A DNA stretch of 12,434 nt from Gammaproteobacteria bacterium (lineage in GTDB: Bacteria > Pseudomonadota > Gammaproteobacteria > SZUA-229), in NCBI GenBank assembly GCA_016764035.1, contig JAESSQ010000228.1, positions 1 to 12,434 of the forward strand, in the 5' to 3' direction. Shown here piece by piece: positions 1 through 7,272 of the stretch; within the stretch, counting starts at the first letter, position 1, and each line of letters starts with the position of its first letter. Position numbers and translations under genes: made by a program. The notes under the pieces were generated by a model, which saw nothing but the letters and a program-made list of their open reading frames with translations, was not told the origin of the DNA and ran no database searches.

Positions 1-59
1 CAGCAACATATAAATAAGGTTATTGGCGACAACCTAAATAGTCTCACGGTATCTACACT

Positions 60-647
60 ATGGATTTGATTTCACGTATTAACAAAAGCTTTCAGGACAG
101 TATTAACACCAAACAGCTAGCTGCAGAAACACTTGCAGAACCCATTAGTCTTAGTGCAAAAATCATCACGCAATGTTTTTTAAATGGTGGCAAAGTACTT
201 TCCTGCGGTAATGGAGGATCAGCGGGAGACGCTCAACACTTCTCTTCTGAAATGCTTAACCGTTACGAAATGGAGCGTCCTAGCCTACCTGCTATGGCAT
301 TAACCACAGACAGTTCGACCATTACCTCAATCGCTAACGACTACCACTATAACCAGGTTTTCTGCAAACAGGTGACTGCACTGGGGCAAGCTGGAGATGT
401 GTTACTTGCCATCAGCACCAGTGGAAACTCAGAAAATGTAAACCTGGCCATCGATGCTGCGCATGATCGCGAAATGACAGTGATTGCTCTGAATGGAAAA
501 TATGGCGGTGAGATGACTGGGCATCTGTCTGTAAATGATATTGAAATATGTGTGCCTTCTGAATCCACGGCACGAATTCAGGAAGTACACTTACCGGTTA
601 TACACTGTATTTGTGATCTTATTGACCATCAACTGATGGGCGGATAG
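60..647 (+). CDS. gmhA: Phosphoheptose isomerase (GmhA, SIS domain)
   Basis: Cytoplasmic isomerase that converts sedoheptulose 7-phosphate to D-glycero-D-manno-heptose 7-phosphate, the first step to the ADP-heptose of the LPS core. The 195-residue protein is full length for the family and is a single SIS domain. The sugar-phosphate loop CGNGGSAGDAQH lies at residues 49-60 and a second Ser/Thr loop, STSGNS, at 119-124. The residues matching the E. coli GmhA metal and catalytic positions are present: H60, E64, Q174 and H182. This matters because the paralogue DiaA (a DnaA-binding SIS protein) keeps the fold but has lost the equivalents of E64 and H182, so an active isomerase is the better call; a DiaA-like role is not excluded. 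The ATG at 60 is the first in frame and matches family N-termini; the ribosome site is weak. It converges on sspB with 19 bases between the stop codons. Confidence 0.93.
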   Translation: MDLISRINKSFQDSINTKQLAAETLAEPISLSAKIITQCFLNGGKVLSCGNGGSAGDAQHFSSEMLNRYEMERPSLPAMALTTDSSTITSIANDYHYNQVFCKQVTALGQAGDVLLAISTSGNSENVNLAIDAAHDREMTVIALNGKYGGEMTGHLSVNDIEICVPSESTARIQEVHLPVIHCICDLIDHQLMGG

Positions 648-666
648 TCACCGCTCACAAGCTCGC

Positions 667-1068
667 CTACTTCACTACCCGCAAACTAGGCCGTTTAGGC
701 TTGTCGGGGCTCGGGTCATTATCATTGTCACTGTCAGGTGATGACATTGCGCCATCGTCTTCAGAAAACATCATACCCTGACCATTTTCCTTAGCGTAGA
801 CGGCCAACACTGCATCTATAGGAATATGTAACTCCATAGGCTTACCAGAAAAACGCGCACTAAATGTTATTTCGGCATCACCTAAAATCAGGCCATTAAT
901 TGCCATCGGTGCAATATTTAGAATTATCTTACCATTTTGAACATGTTCGACAGGCACGTGAACATCGTCAACTGTTACATCAACCAGAAGATGGGGTGTC
1001 ATGCCATTATCCGCAATCCATTGATACATGGCACGGACAAGATAAGGGCGGCTGGATGTCATTTGCAT
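667..1068 (-). CDS. sspB: ClpXP adaptor SspB (stringent starvation protein B)
   Basis: Adaptor that delivers ssrA-tagged and other substrates to the ClpXP protease. The 133-residue protein has the usual two-part build. A folded substrate-binding domain spans about residues 6-100 (RPYLVRAMYQWI, TPHLLVDV, GKIILNIAP, FSARFSGKP and IPIDAVLAVYAKENGQGMMF). A flexible acidic linker rich in D, S and P follows (about 101-125). The protein ends in the basic tail RPSLRVVK, which matches the ClpX-docking tail of E. coli SspB. The linker is shorter than in E. coli SspB (about 165 residues in total). Two ATGs lie at the start (M1 at 1068, M3 at 1062); neither has a strong ribosome site, so the exact start is open by two codons. 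It lies 90 bases downstream of sspA on the same strand, the usual pair order. Confidence 0.96.
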   Translation of the reverse strand: MQMTSSRPYLVRAMYQWIADNGMTPHLLVDVTVDDVHVPVEHVQNGKIILNIAPMAINGLILGDAEITFSARFSGKPMELHIPIDAVLAVYAKENGQGMMFSEDDGAMSSPDSDNDNDPSPDKPKRPSLRVVK

Positions 1069-1158
1069 ATTATAATTTTACAACAATGAATTCGCACCGC
1101 TGGCAGAGCTATTTGCAATCACGAAAATTTTCACGAACACATAACGCAGTCGCTACAT

Positions 1159-1755
1159 TTATAATCTCATCTCACGCTCAGCTTCTGTCAGGCTTAACAC
1201 AAAGCCTTCACGATCAAACAAACGATCAGCATAGCTATTTATGGCTTTGGCTTCTTCAGGCATTTCGATACCGTAATGACGTAAACGCCATAATACCGGC
1301 GCTACACTTGCATCAACCAGCGTAAAGTCTTCACTTAAAAAATAAGGCATGGCTGTAAATATTTCAGCAACTGACGCGATACTCTCTGTTAAATCTTTTT
1401 TTGCTTTTGCTACAGCTTTCTCACCTTTAGTCTCAATAATTTCAACCAATGGGTACCAGTCTTTCTCTATCTGATATAAGGCCAAGCGTGTCTGCGCACG
1501 TTGCACAGGCCCTACAGGCATCAATGGCGGATGCGGAAAACGTTCTTCCAGATACTCCATTATTACGCGAGAGTTATATAACACCAATTCACGATCGACC
1601 AGTGTAGGCAAACTACCGTAAGGATTTAAGTCAATTAAATCTTCTGGCAATTTTCTAGGGTCTACCTCAGTAATTTCGTGGACAATGTCCTTCTCATTCA
1701 ACACAATACGTGTACGATGGCACTCAATCGTTGATGCCGATGTATATAAATTCAT
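1159..1755 (-). CDS. sspA: Stringent starvation protein A (GST-fold RNA polymerase-associated protein)
   Basis: SspA binds RNA polymerase and alters promoter choice in stationary phase and acid stress; it has a glutathione-S-transferase fold without transferase activity. The 198 residues show the N-terminal thioredoxin-like half (MNLYTSASTIECHRTRIVLNE, then LIDLNPYGSLPTLVDRELVLYNSRVIMEYLEERF in family alignment) and an all-helical C-terminal half ending in SLTEAEREMRL, a near-exact family ending. The surface patch FPHPPLMPV (residues 73-81) contains the Pro-His-Pro residues known to be needed for SspA activity in E. coli. A GGAA just before the ATG (1756-1764) is an acceptable ribosome site. 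It sits between petC (102 bases upstream) and sspB (90 bases downstream), as in many gammaproteobacteria, and may be read through from the bc1 operon. Confidence 0.96.
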   Translation of the reverse strand: MNLYTSASTIECHRTRIVLNEKDIVHEITEVDPRKLPEDLIDLNPYGSLPTLVDRELVLYNSRVIMEYLEERFPHPPLMPVGPVQRAQTRLALYQIEKDWYPLVEIIETKGEKAVAKAKKDLTESIASVAEIFTAMPYFLSEDFTLVDASVAPVLWRLRHYGIEMPEEAKAINSYADRLFDREGFVLSLTEAEREMRL

Positions 1756-1857
1756 AGTATTTCCAAAAAGGAGGAGCGATTAATTACAGGTTGTAAATCG
1801 TTTTAATTAAACGGCTACCCACATATCTCTATGCGAGCAGCGTCAGTAAACGATTAG

Positions 1858-2628
1858 TTAGTGTACGTCTTTCCAGTACTCTTTCTTCAGCGCATAGGCA
1901 AAACCGAAGAGAACAACTAAAAACAGTAGCACTTTCCAACCCATGCTACGACGTTCGACCTGTACAGGTTCAGCAATATAAACCATAAAGTTTGTCAGAT
2001 CACCGAGGAACATATCGTATTCAACACGGCTTAACTTACCTGTTTGAATCTGCTCAAAGTGATCTAGCTCTTCAACGCCTATATCGCCATGCATTACTGT
2101 CTTGTAAACAGGTGTTTGCAAGCCTTGCAGTGACCATAAGACGTGTGGCATACCTACATCTGCAAACACAATGTTGTTAAAGCCTGTAGGGCGATCCGCA
2201 TCAACATAGAAGCTACGTAAATACGTGTAGATCCAGTCAGCGCCACGTGCGCGTGCAGCCAATGTCAGGTCAGGTACCGCTGTACCAAATGCATTTTTGG
2301 CATAATCATCGGTCATTGATACCTCCATCACATCACCGATTTTTGTCGGCTCACCCTTTTTACCACGGGTATGGATCATCATTTCACGCACGTCATCTTC
2401 AGACATTTCCAGGTCTTTTGCTATGCGATTAAAACGCATAAATGTAGCAGCATGACAGCTGTAGCAATAATCAGCGAATGCCTTTGCACCACGGCGAAGT
2501 GACGCTTTATCATTAATATCAATCGGTGCTGTATAAAGCTTCGCACCACTCGAACCCAGGACCAGTGCCGGCATCAACATAGCTGCGACCATTAATATGG
2601 GCATTAACTTTTTTATAGTTATTTTCAT
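1858..2628 (-). CDS. petC: Cytochrome c1, ubiquinol-cytochrome c reductase subunit
   Basis: Membrane-anchored c-type cytochrome of the bc1 complex that passes electrons from the Rieske protein to periplasmic cytochrome c. The 256-residue protein begins with a signal peptide (about residues 1-26: KK, then a hydrophobic run to VLGSSGA). It has the covalent heme site CYSCH at 55-59 followed by ATFMRFNRI. The probable axial Met is M160 in VGMPHVLW, and PDLTLAARARGADW (119-132) is a conserved cytochrome c1 block. A single C-terminal membrane helix (about 231-247) ends in the basic KKEYWKDVH. The ATG overlaps the petB stop codon in an ATGA, so translation is coupled. It is the third gene of petABC. 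Confidence 0.97.
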   Translation of the reverse strand: MKITIKKLMPILMVAAMLMPALVLGSSGAKLYTAPIDINDKASLRRGAKAFADYCYSCHAATFMRFNRIAKDLEMSEDDVREMMIHTRGKKGEPTKIGDVMEVSMTDDYAKNAFGTAVPDLTLAARARGADWIYTYLRSFYVDADRPTGFNNIVFADVGMPHVLWSLQGLQTPVYKTVMHGDIGVEELDHFEQIQTGKLSRVEYDMFLGDLTNFMVYIAEPVQVERRSMGWKVLLFLVVLFGFAYALKKEYWKDVH

Positions 2629-3836
2629 GATGTCACCCTATCTGGAACAGGCTTGGTACTTTCATTTTTTGATGTGACAAAAAGCACCACAAAGAAAGCA
2701 AAATATAAGAATGTAAACAGGCGAGACAAAAAAGTAATCGTCTCGTTTACTGGTTGCATCGCTAACCAACCCAGTACAACAAAACCGATACAAAATACAA
2801 TCAGGTTCACTTTAAAAATAACTGAGCGGTAACGGATAGATTTAACTTTACAACGATCAATCCACGGCAGGAAGAACAGTACAACGATTGCGCCGCCCAT
2901 CGCACCTACACCCATCAACTTATCAGGCACTGCCCGTAAAATTGCATAGAAAGGCGTGAAATACCAGACCGGTGCAATATGTTCAGGCGTCTTCAATGCG
3001 TTTGCAGCCTCAAAATTTGCATACTCCAACATGTAGCCACCACCATCAGGGAAATAGAACAACACAACACTGAAGAAGAACAGGAACACGACTACCCCGA
3101 CTATATCTTTTACAGAATAGTATGGGTGGAAGGGAATACCATCAAGTGGAATACCATTAGCATCTTTGTTTTTCTTAATTTCAACGCCATCTGGATTATT
3201 CGAACCCACTTCATGCAACGCAAGTATGTGCGCAATTACCAGAAACACCAGAACCAGCGGTAAAGCGATAACATGCAGCGCAAAGAAACGATTCAAGGTT
3301 GCATCACCAATAACAAAGTCACCACGTATCCACAAGGTAAGGTCATCACCGACAACTGGAATCGCGCTAAAGAGTGAAATAATTACCTGTGCACCCCAGT
3401 AAGACATTTGGCCCCATGGCAATAAATAACCCATGAAAGCTTCAGCCATTAATGCCAGGTAGATAAACATACCAAACAGCCATATGAGTTCACGTGGTTT
3501 TTTATACGAGCCATACATCAGACCGCGTAACATATGCAGATAGACCACAATAAAAAATGCCGTGGCACCGGTTGAATGGATGTAACGAATCAACCAGCCG
3601 TAGGGTACGTCACGCATAATGTACTCAACAGAAGCAAACGCCATCGCATCGTCGGGTTTGTAATGCATGGTCAGGAAAATTCCTGAAATAATCTGAATCA
3701 CTAACACCATTAATGCCAGCGAACCAAAAAAATACCAGAAATTGAAATTTTTCGGTGTGTAATATTCGGCTAAATGATCATTCCACATTTTTGTTAGTGG
3801 AAAACGATCATCTATCCAACCAAGTAAATTAGCCAT
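2625..3836 (-). CDS. petB: Cytochrome b, ubiquinol-cytochrome c reductase subunit
   Basis: Core quinol-oxidising membrane subunit of the bc1 complex, carrying hemes bL and bH and the Qo and Qi sites. The 403 residues give about eight membrane helices in one fused cytochrome b. The heme-ligand histidines are H87 (RYIHSTGA) and H101 (YLHMLRG) on one helix, and H188 (FALHVIALP) and H203 (IAHILALHEVGSNNP) on the other. The second pair is 15 residues apart, not the 14 seen in mitochondria and alphaproteobacteria. The Qo motif that is PEWY in mitochondria is PVWY here (289-292), followed by FTPFYAILRAVPDK. The hydrophilic C-terminal tail is short. The start codon overlaps the petA stop (TAATG), and the stop overlaps the petC start (ATGA). 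Confidence 0.98.
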   Translation of the reverse strand: MANLLGWIDDRFPLTKMWNDHLAEYYTPKNFNFWYFFGSLALMVLVIQIISGIFLTMHYKPDDAMAFASVEYIMRDVPYGWLIRYIHSTGATAFFIVVYLHMLRGLMYGSYKKPRELIWLFGMFIYLALMAEAFMGYLLPWGQMSYWGAQVIISLFSAIPVVGDDLTLWIRGDFVIGDATLNRFFALHVIALPLVLVFLVIAHILALHEVGSNNPDGVEIKKNKDANGIPLDGIPFHPYYSVKDIVGVVVFLFFFSVVLFYFPDGGGYMLEYANFEAANALKTPEHIAPVWYFTPFYAILRAVPDKLMGVGAMGGAIVVLFFLPWIDRCKVKSIRYRSVIFKVNLIVFCIGFVVLGWLAMQPVNETITFLSRLFTFLYFAFFVVLFVTSKNESTKPVPDRVTS

Positions 3837-4435
3837 TATACTGCCTCCCCGTCTCTACCAATAACAATGACGTTATCACTTACATACATATGCGGTGGCA
3901 CCACCAGATTTGTCGGTGCAGGTACACCCTGGAATACACGACCAGCAAGATCAAATCGAGAGCTGTGACATGGACAGAAAAAACCGCCTAACCAGTCCGC
4001 ACCTAAATCAGCAGGCCCTATCTCAGGACGAAAAGATGGCGAACAACCAAGATGCGTACAGATACCAACCAGAATGATAACTTCCGGCTTGATAGAGCGG
4101 TCATGGTTTTGCGCATAGGCCGGCTGTTGGTCAATGTTTTCTGAATTAGGATCGCTGAGATTTTCATCATTTTTCGCAAGATCAGCTAATGTTTTGTCTG
4201 AACGTTTTATAATCCAGACGGGCTTACTTTGCCACTCGACGACCAAAAGACGCCCTACCTCAAGCTTACTAATATCAACTTCTACGGGAGCACCCGCATT
4301 TTTAGCTCTCTCGCTCGGCATCCATGAGGATAGAAATGGAACGGCTACAAAACCGGCACCAACTGCAGCTACCACCGAAGTGGCATTAACCAGAAAGCGA
4401 CGTCGTTTTGTATCTACTACATTATCAGTAGACAT
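3836..4435 (-). CDS. petA: Rieske iron-sulfur protein of the bc1 complex
   Basis: [2Fe-2S] subunit that takes the first electron from quinol at the Qo site and moves to cytochrome c1. The 199-residue protein has a Tat-type N-terminus (TKRRRFLVN, residues 9-17) followed by an uncleaved hydrophobic anchor (about 18-38). The cluster ligands lie in the two Rieske boxes CTHLGC (126-131) and CPCHSS (154-159): C126, H128, C154 and H157 bind the cluster, and C131 with C156 would form the structural disulfide. A hydrophilic stretch before box 1 (about residues 86-115) is typical of gammaproteobacterial forms. A GGAG about 10 bases before the ATG serves as ribosome site. First gene of petABC, next to a 226-base divergent promoter region. 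Confidence 0.97.
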   Translation of the reverse strand: MSTDNVVDTKRRRFLVNATSVVAAVGAGFVAVPFLSSWMPSERAKNAGAPVEVDISKLEVGRLLVVEWQSKPVWIIKRSDKTLADLAKNDENLSDPNSENIDQQPAYAQNHDRSIKPEVIILVGICTHLGCSPSFRPEIGPADLGADWLGGFFCPCHSSRFDLAGRVFQGVPAPTNLVVPPHMYVSDNVIVIGRDGEAV

Positions 4436-4437
4436 AA

Positions 4438-4595
4438 TTGGATATCTCCAAATATTAAATAAAAGTTATGATTCGCGAAAGAGTCATCAACAATGACCTA
4501 CCATTCACCGCAACACAAACTGTTTTCTGTATCATAAAAATCGCTTATCATGAAACAACAGAAACATACTGGTTGCAAACGGCGCATAGGATAGC
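4438..4595 (-). promoter_or_regulatory. Probable petABC promoter region (position uncertain)
   Basis: The bc1 operon must start in the divergent gap between petA and the protease gene. Reading the reverse strand, two sigma70-like candidates can be seen, neither strong. One is TTGTTT (4553-4558) with a 16-base spacer to TATGAT (4531-4536). The other is TTGTTG (4488-4493) with a 17-base spacer to CATAAC (4465-4470). Nearer the gene, the petA ribosome site GGAG lies inside an imperfect 14-base palindrome (4438-4451). No recognisable FNR, ArcA or CRP site was found by eye. The choice between the two boxes is inference. Confidence 0.3.
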
Positions 4596-4600
4596 GTAAA

Positions 4601-4628
4601 TTAACATTTTATCCAAGTTTAATATAAT
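4601..4628 (+). promoter_or_regulatory. Sigma70-type promoter of the DegS/AlgW-like gene
   Basis: TTAACA (4601-4606, five of six to the -35 consensus) is followed by a 16-base spacer and an exact TATAAT (4623-4628). The start codon is at 4662, giving a 5' leader of roughly 25-28 bases. The surrounding DNA is very AT-rich, which raises the chance of a fortuitous match, but position and spacing are good. The ribosome site before the ATG is weak (no clear GGAG). Confidence 0.6.
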
Positions 4629-4661
4629 AAACTCAAGAAAAACAAACAGATAAAAAATTAC

Positions 4662-5825
4662 ATGCAAAAACAAAACTTCACTTTAGTCTATTTTATCGCC
4701 TGGTTGTTGATTGGTATTTTTTTAGGTGCAATGATTCTTCTCTATCGAGGCGACATCAGCCTTAGCATCGGCCAAGCTGTACAACAGCCGCAAAACAACA
4801 TAATACAACCCCCTGCCAATGTACATAAAAAATATCGAGGATTTGCCGACGCAGTCATGAAAGCGGCACCAGCGGTGGTTAGCATTCAGACAATCTTATG
4901 GTCAGAACCCAGCGTTAGTACGAACTCACAAGAAAAAATCATCCAACGTTTTCTAAGCAAAAAATCTCCACATCGGCCAAAACGTAAGGCAGAAATAGGT
5001 TCTGGCTCAGGCGTTATAATAAAAGCCAATGGTTATATTCTGACAAATTACCATGTCATTTCTAAACGTGATGAAATTCGTGTCAGATTGAACGATGGCC
5101 GAGTCACTAAAGCCGAACTTATCGGTTCGGACCCTGATACAGACCTGGCTGTTCTAAAAATAAATTTTGAAAACTTACCGGCGTTAACCATTGCAGACAC
5201 CGATTTACTTCACGTTGGTGACATCGTTTTAGCTATCGGCGACCCGTTTGCCATTGGCCAGACAGTCACACAAGGCATCATCAGCGCCACAGGTAGAACC
5301 AGCGTCTCTCAAAACACCTACGAAAACTTTATCCAGACCGATGCCGCTATCAACCCAGGTAACTCCGGTGGAGCTTTAATCAATACCGATGGCGACATCA
5401 TTGGTATCAATTCAAATATTTTTTCAAGCACCGGTAATTTTCAGGGTATCAGCTTTGCCATACCCATCGATTTAGCACAACAGGTCGCACAACAGATTAT
5501 TCAGAATGGTTACGTGGTCAGCGGCTGGCTAGGAGTCGAAGGGCAGGAGCTTACGTCTCAGGTTCTACGTAGTGTCGATCTCGATTCATTACATGGCATA
5601 TTAATCACCGATGTAGATAAAAATGGCCCAGGTGACCGTGCCGGTTTAAAACCAGGCGACATCATCACCCGCATAAACCAACAGCGCATCCTCAGTACAA
5701 ATGATATTTTAAATTTGATTGCCGCTGGCAAACCGGGGGATAAATTTTTGATAGAAGGTATTCGACAACGTCAAAGTTTTATGACCAAAGCCACGCTTGG
5801 TCAACGACCGTTGATGAGCCGATAA
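4662..5825 (+). CDS. degS: DegS/AlgW-type membrane-anchored periplasmic serine protease
   Basis: Site-1 protease of the envelope stress response: its PDZ domain senses misfolded outer-membrane proteins and the protease domain then cuts the anti-sigma factor (RseA/MucA family). The 387 residues comprise an N-terminal membrane anchor (about 8-28, uncleaved), a linker, a trypsin-like domain (about 60-280) and one PDZ domain (about 288-378). The triad is H131 (NYHVI), D161 (DPDTDLAVLKI) and S235 (NPGNSGGAL). A single PDZ plus an anchor separates it from two-PDZ DegP/DegQ. Length matches Pseudomonas AlgW better than E. coli DegS (355); the extra residues lie in a basic, Ser-rich stretch at about 80-110 before GSGSGVII. 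It converges on hisC. The AlgW-next-to-hisC order is also seen in Pseudomonas. The anti-sigma target is not in the window. Confidence 0.93.
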   Translation: MQKQNFTLVYFIAWLLIGIFLGAMILLYRGDISLSIGQAVQQPQNNIIQPPANVHKKYRGFADAVMKAAPAVVSIQTILWSEPSVSTNSQEKIIQRFLSKKSPHRPKRKAEIGSGSGVIIKANGYILTNYHVISKRDEIRVRLNDGRVTKAELIGSDPDTDLAVLKINFENLPALTIADTDLLHVGDIVLAIGDPFAIGQTVTQGIISATGRTSVSQNTYENFIQTDAAINPGNSGGALINTDGDIIGINSNIFSSTGNFQGISFAIPIDLAQQVAQQIIQNGYVVSGWLGVEGQELTSQVLRSVDLDSLHGILITDVDKNGPGDRAGLKPGDIITRINQQRILSTNDILNLIAAGKPGDKFLIEGIRQRQSFMTKATLGQRPLMSR

Positions 5826-5909
5826 AAATTTCGAAAATATTTTTTATTTTAAGAAAGCGTCGCTTCATTTAACTTTCTGCTAAGGCTTCTTCAGTGCTAA
5901 ATTGCACCT

Positions 5910-5940
5910 GCATTATTAACTGCTAACAGTAATAAAATGC
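5910..5940. terminator. Possible bidirectional hairpin between convergent genes
   Basis: In the 130-base gap between the protease and hisC stop codons, GCATTATTAACTG (5910-5922) pairs with CAGTAATAAAATGC (5927-5940) across a CTAA loop. That gives 12 base pairs with a one-base and a two-base bulge. The stem is AT-rich and has no clear T-run on either side, so a Rho-independent terminator role is a guess based mainly on its position. The rest of the gap is AT-rich and shows nothing else recognisable. Confidence 0.3.
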
Positions 5941-5955
5941 GCCAGGCCGAACACC

Positions 5956-7041
5956 TTACTTATTCATCGCATCTGTTAGCGCAAGCATAAAAGCTTTATT
6001 TTCCTCAGCCGTACCAACCGTAACCCGTAAGCAATTTTTCAACAGCCCCTGATTTGCTCTCATATTTTTTATCAGAACACCTGAACTTTTTATGCTATTA
6101 AAAATATCATCGGCACTTTTATTTAACACACGAAACAAAATAAAATTGGCCTGACTAGGAAACACCTGTAATTCGGTATTAGCGCTCATCGCAGAAAACA
6201 ATTGCTCGCGTTCATCACGAATCAACCTTGCCTGATCGTCTAAACAGACAAGATTATCTAACACAAACTCGGCAGAGACTTGCGTTAAAACATTAATATT
6301 ATAAGGCAGGCGTATTTTATCGATCTCATTAATAATAGCTGGATGCCCACATAACAATCCAAGGCGCAAACCAGCCAGCCCCATTTTTGACACAGTACGC
6401 ATGACTAATAAATTTTCAAAATCTGTCAACCTATGCATAAAACTGGTTTGCGCAAAAGGGTGATAAGCCTCATCTAACACTACCATGCCAGGCGCAATTG
6501 AAATAATTTCTTCAATTTGGCTTTCGTTATAACAATTGGCTGAGGGGTTGTTCGGGTATGCGATAAAAATGATTGCAGGACGGTATTGTTTTATTGCCTG
6601 TCGAATGCTGTCCATATCCAACGAAAAATCTTCACGCAAGGAAACACCAACATAATCAATATCAACAAAATCAGCAATCATTTTGTACATGACAAAACCA
6701 GGCTCGAACGACATCAAACAAACGTCGTCGTCATGGCTTGCAACGGCCATAGCCAGCATCTGTATTAATTCATCTGAACCATTACCCAATACGATTTCTT
6801 TATCGACTGGCACCTGCATTACTTGTTTAAGTTTATTACGTAACGTAATCGCAGATGGGTCTGGGTAGCGATTGAGTGCCGCCTGACTTAGCTTATTTTG
6901 TAACTCAGTTTTTAAAACCGCAGATAATTGATAAGGATTTTCCATCGCATCCAGTTTTATTAAACCACTGGCATCTGGCACATGATAAGCCTTTATATTT
7001 TTTATAACAGGACGAATCCAGCGTAATGATTTTTCTAACAA
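5956..7041 (-). CDS. hisC: Histidinol-phosphate aminotransferase
   Basis: PLP-dependent class I/II aminotransferase that converts imidazole-acetol phosphate and glutamate to histidinol phosphate. The 361 residues show LDAMENPY (30-37), GNGSDELI (86-93), the PNNPS substrate loop (163-167), DEAYHPF (190-196), the PLP lysine K219 in RTVSKMGLAGLRLG, and the closing RVTVGTAEENKAF block. This form (MENPY, SKxGLAGLRLG) matches the HisC found next to algW in Pseudomonas-type genomes. The best start is TTG at 7041: a stop codon lies six codons upstream, no ATG occurs before residue 33, and a GAG sits six bases upstream. It is separated from hisD by 231 bases holding a TATAAT box and a repeated motif, so it probably has its own promoter. 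Confidence 0.95.
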   Translation of the reverse strand: MLEKSLRWIRPVIKNIKAYHVPDASGLIKLDAMENPYQLSAVLKTELQNKLSQAALNRYPDPSAITLRNKLKQVMQVPVDKEIVLGNGSDELIQMLAMAVASHDDDVCLMSFEPGFVMYKMIADFVDIDYVGVSLREDFSLDMDSIRQAIKQYRPAIIFIAYPNNPSANCYNESQIEEIISIAPGMVVLDEAYHPFAQTSFMHRLTDFENLLVMRTVSKMGLAGLRLGLLCGHPAIINEIDKIRLPYNINVLTQVSAEFVLDNLVCLDDQARLIRDEREQLFSAMSANTELQVFPSQANFILFRVLNKSADDIFNSIKSSGVLIKNMRANQGLLKNCLRVTVGTAEENKAFMLALTDAMNK

Positions 7042-7069
7042 GATAGTCTCGAATAATTATTTTGTACGC

Positions 7070-7120
7070 ATTATACGTTGTTGCCATCCAAGTTGTTGCC
7101 TGCCAAGGAGAAGCAACAAC
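7070..7120 (-). promoter_or_regulatory. Candidate hisC promoter with repeated GGCAACAAC operator-like motif
   Basis: On the reverse strand an exact TATAAT (7070-7075) lies 28 bases before the hisC start codon. No good -35 box is present at 16-18 bases. Instead the upstream side holds two direct copies of GGCAACAAC, at 7092-7100 and 7077-7085 (15 bases apart). A third, inverted copy, GTTGTTGC, lies at 7113-7120. The inverted copy and the nearer direct copy can form an 8-base-pair stem with a 13-base loop. A poor -35 combined with repeats in its place is the usual look of an activator-dependent or repressed promoter; the protein is unknown and its existence is inference. Confidence 0.4.
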
Positions 7121-7272
7121 CATACTAATTCGGCAGGACAGATATCACACGGGCTTAACTAAAAGAGATGTTCGCTAGAAGCTTACGGTGGCCGCTTAAA
7201 AAAGAATAACTTAAAATAAGCCACAACCTGGTTAATATCTTTTAAAACGAATCACACTAACATCAGATATTT

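Noticed and set aside
1..69. Open forward frame from the left edge ending at TGA 67-69, possibly the tail of an upstream gene overlapping gmhA
   Set aside because: About 22 codons with no resemblance to expected neighbours such as YraN; too short to support.
1070..1076. TATAAT directly before the sspB start codon
   Set aside because: Too close to the start for a normal transcript and lacks a -35 at proper spacing; likely AT-rich chance match.
900..1325. 141-codon forward frame opposite sspB and sspA
   Set aside because: Lies wholly across two strongly recognised reverse-strand genes and the gap between them; the translation shows no family features.
1796..1855. 8-base inverted repeat AATCGTTT / AAACGATT in the petC-sspA gap
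   Set aside because: 44-base loop and AT-rich arms; no T-run or promoter context makes it more than chance.
5822..5849. AT-only stem with T-run just after the protease stop codon
   Set aside because: Stem is nearly all A-T with bulges and overlaps the stop codon; too weak to call a terminator.
6905..7123. 72-codon reverse frame across the hisC start and the repeat region
   Set aside because: Out of frame with hisC and its N-terminal part is just translated GGCAACAAC repeats; no family match or good ribosome site.
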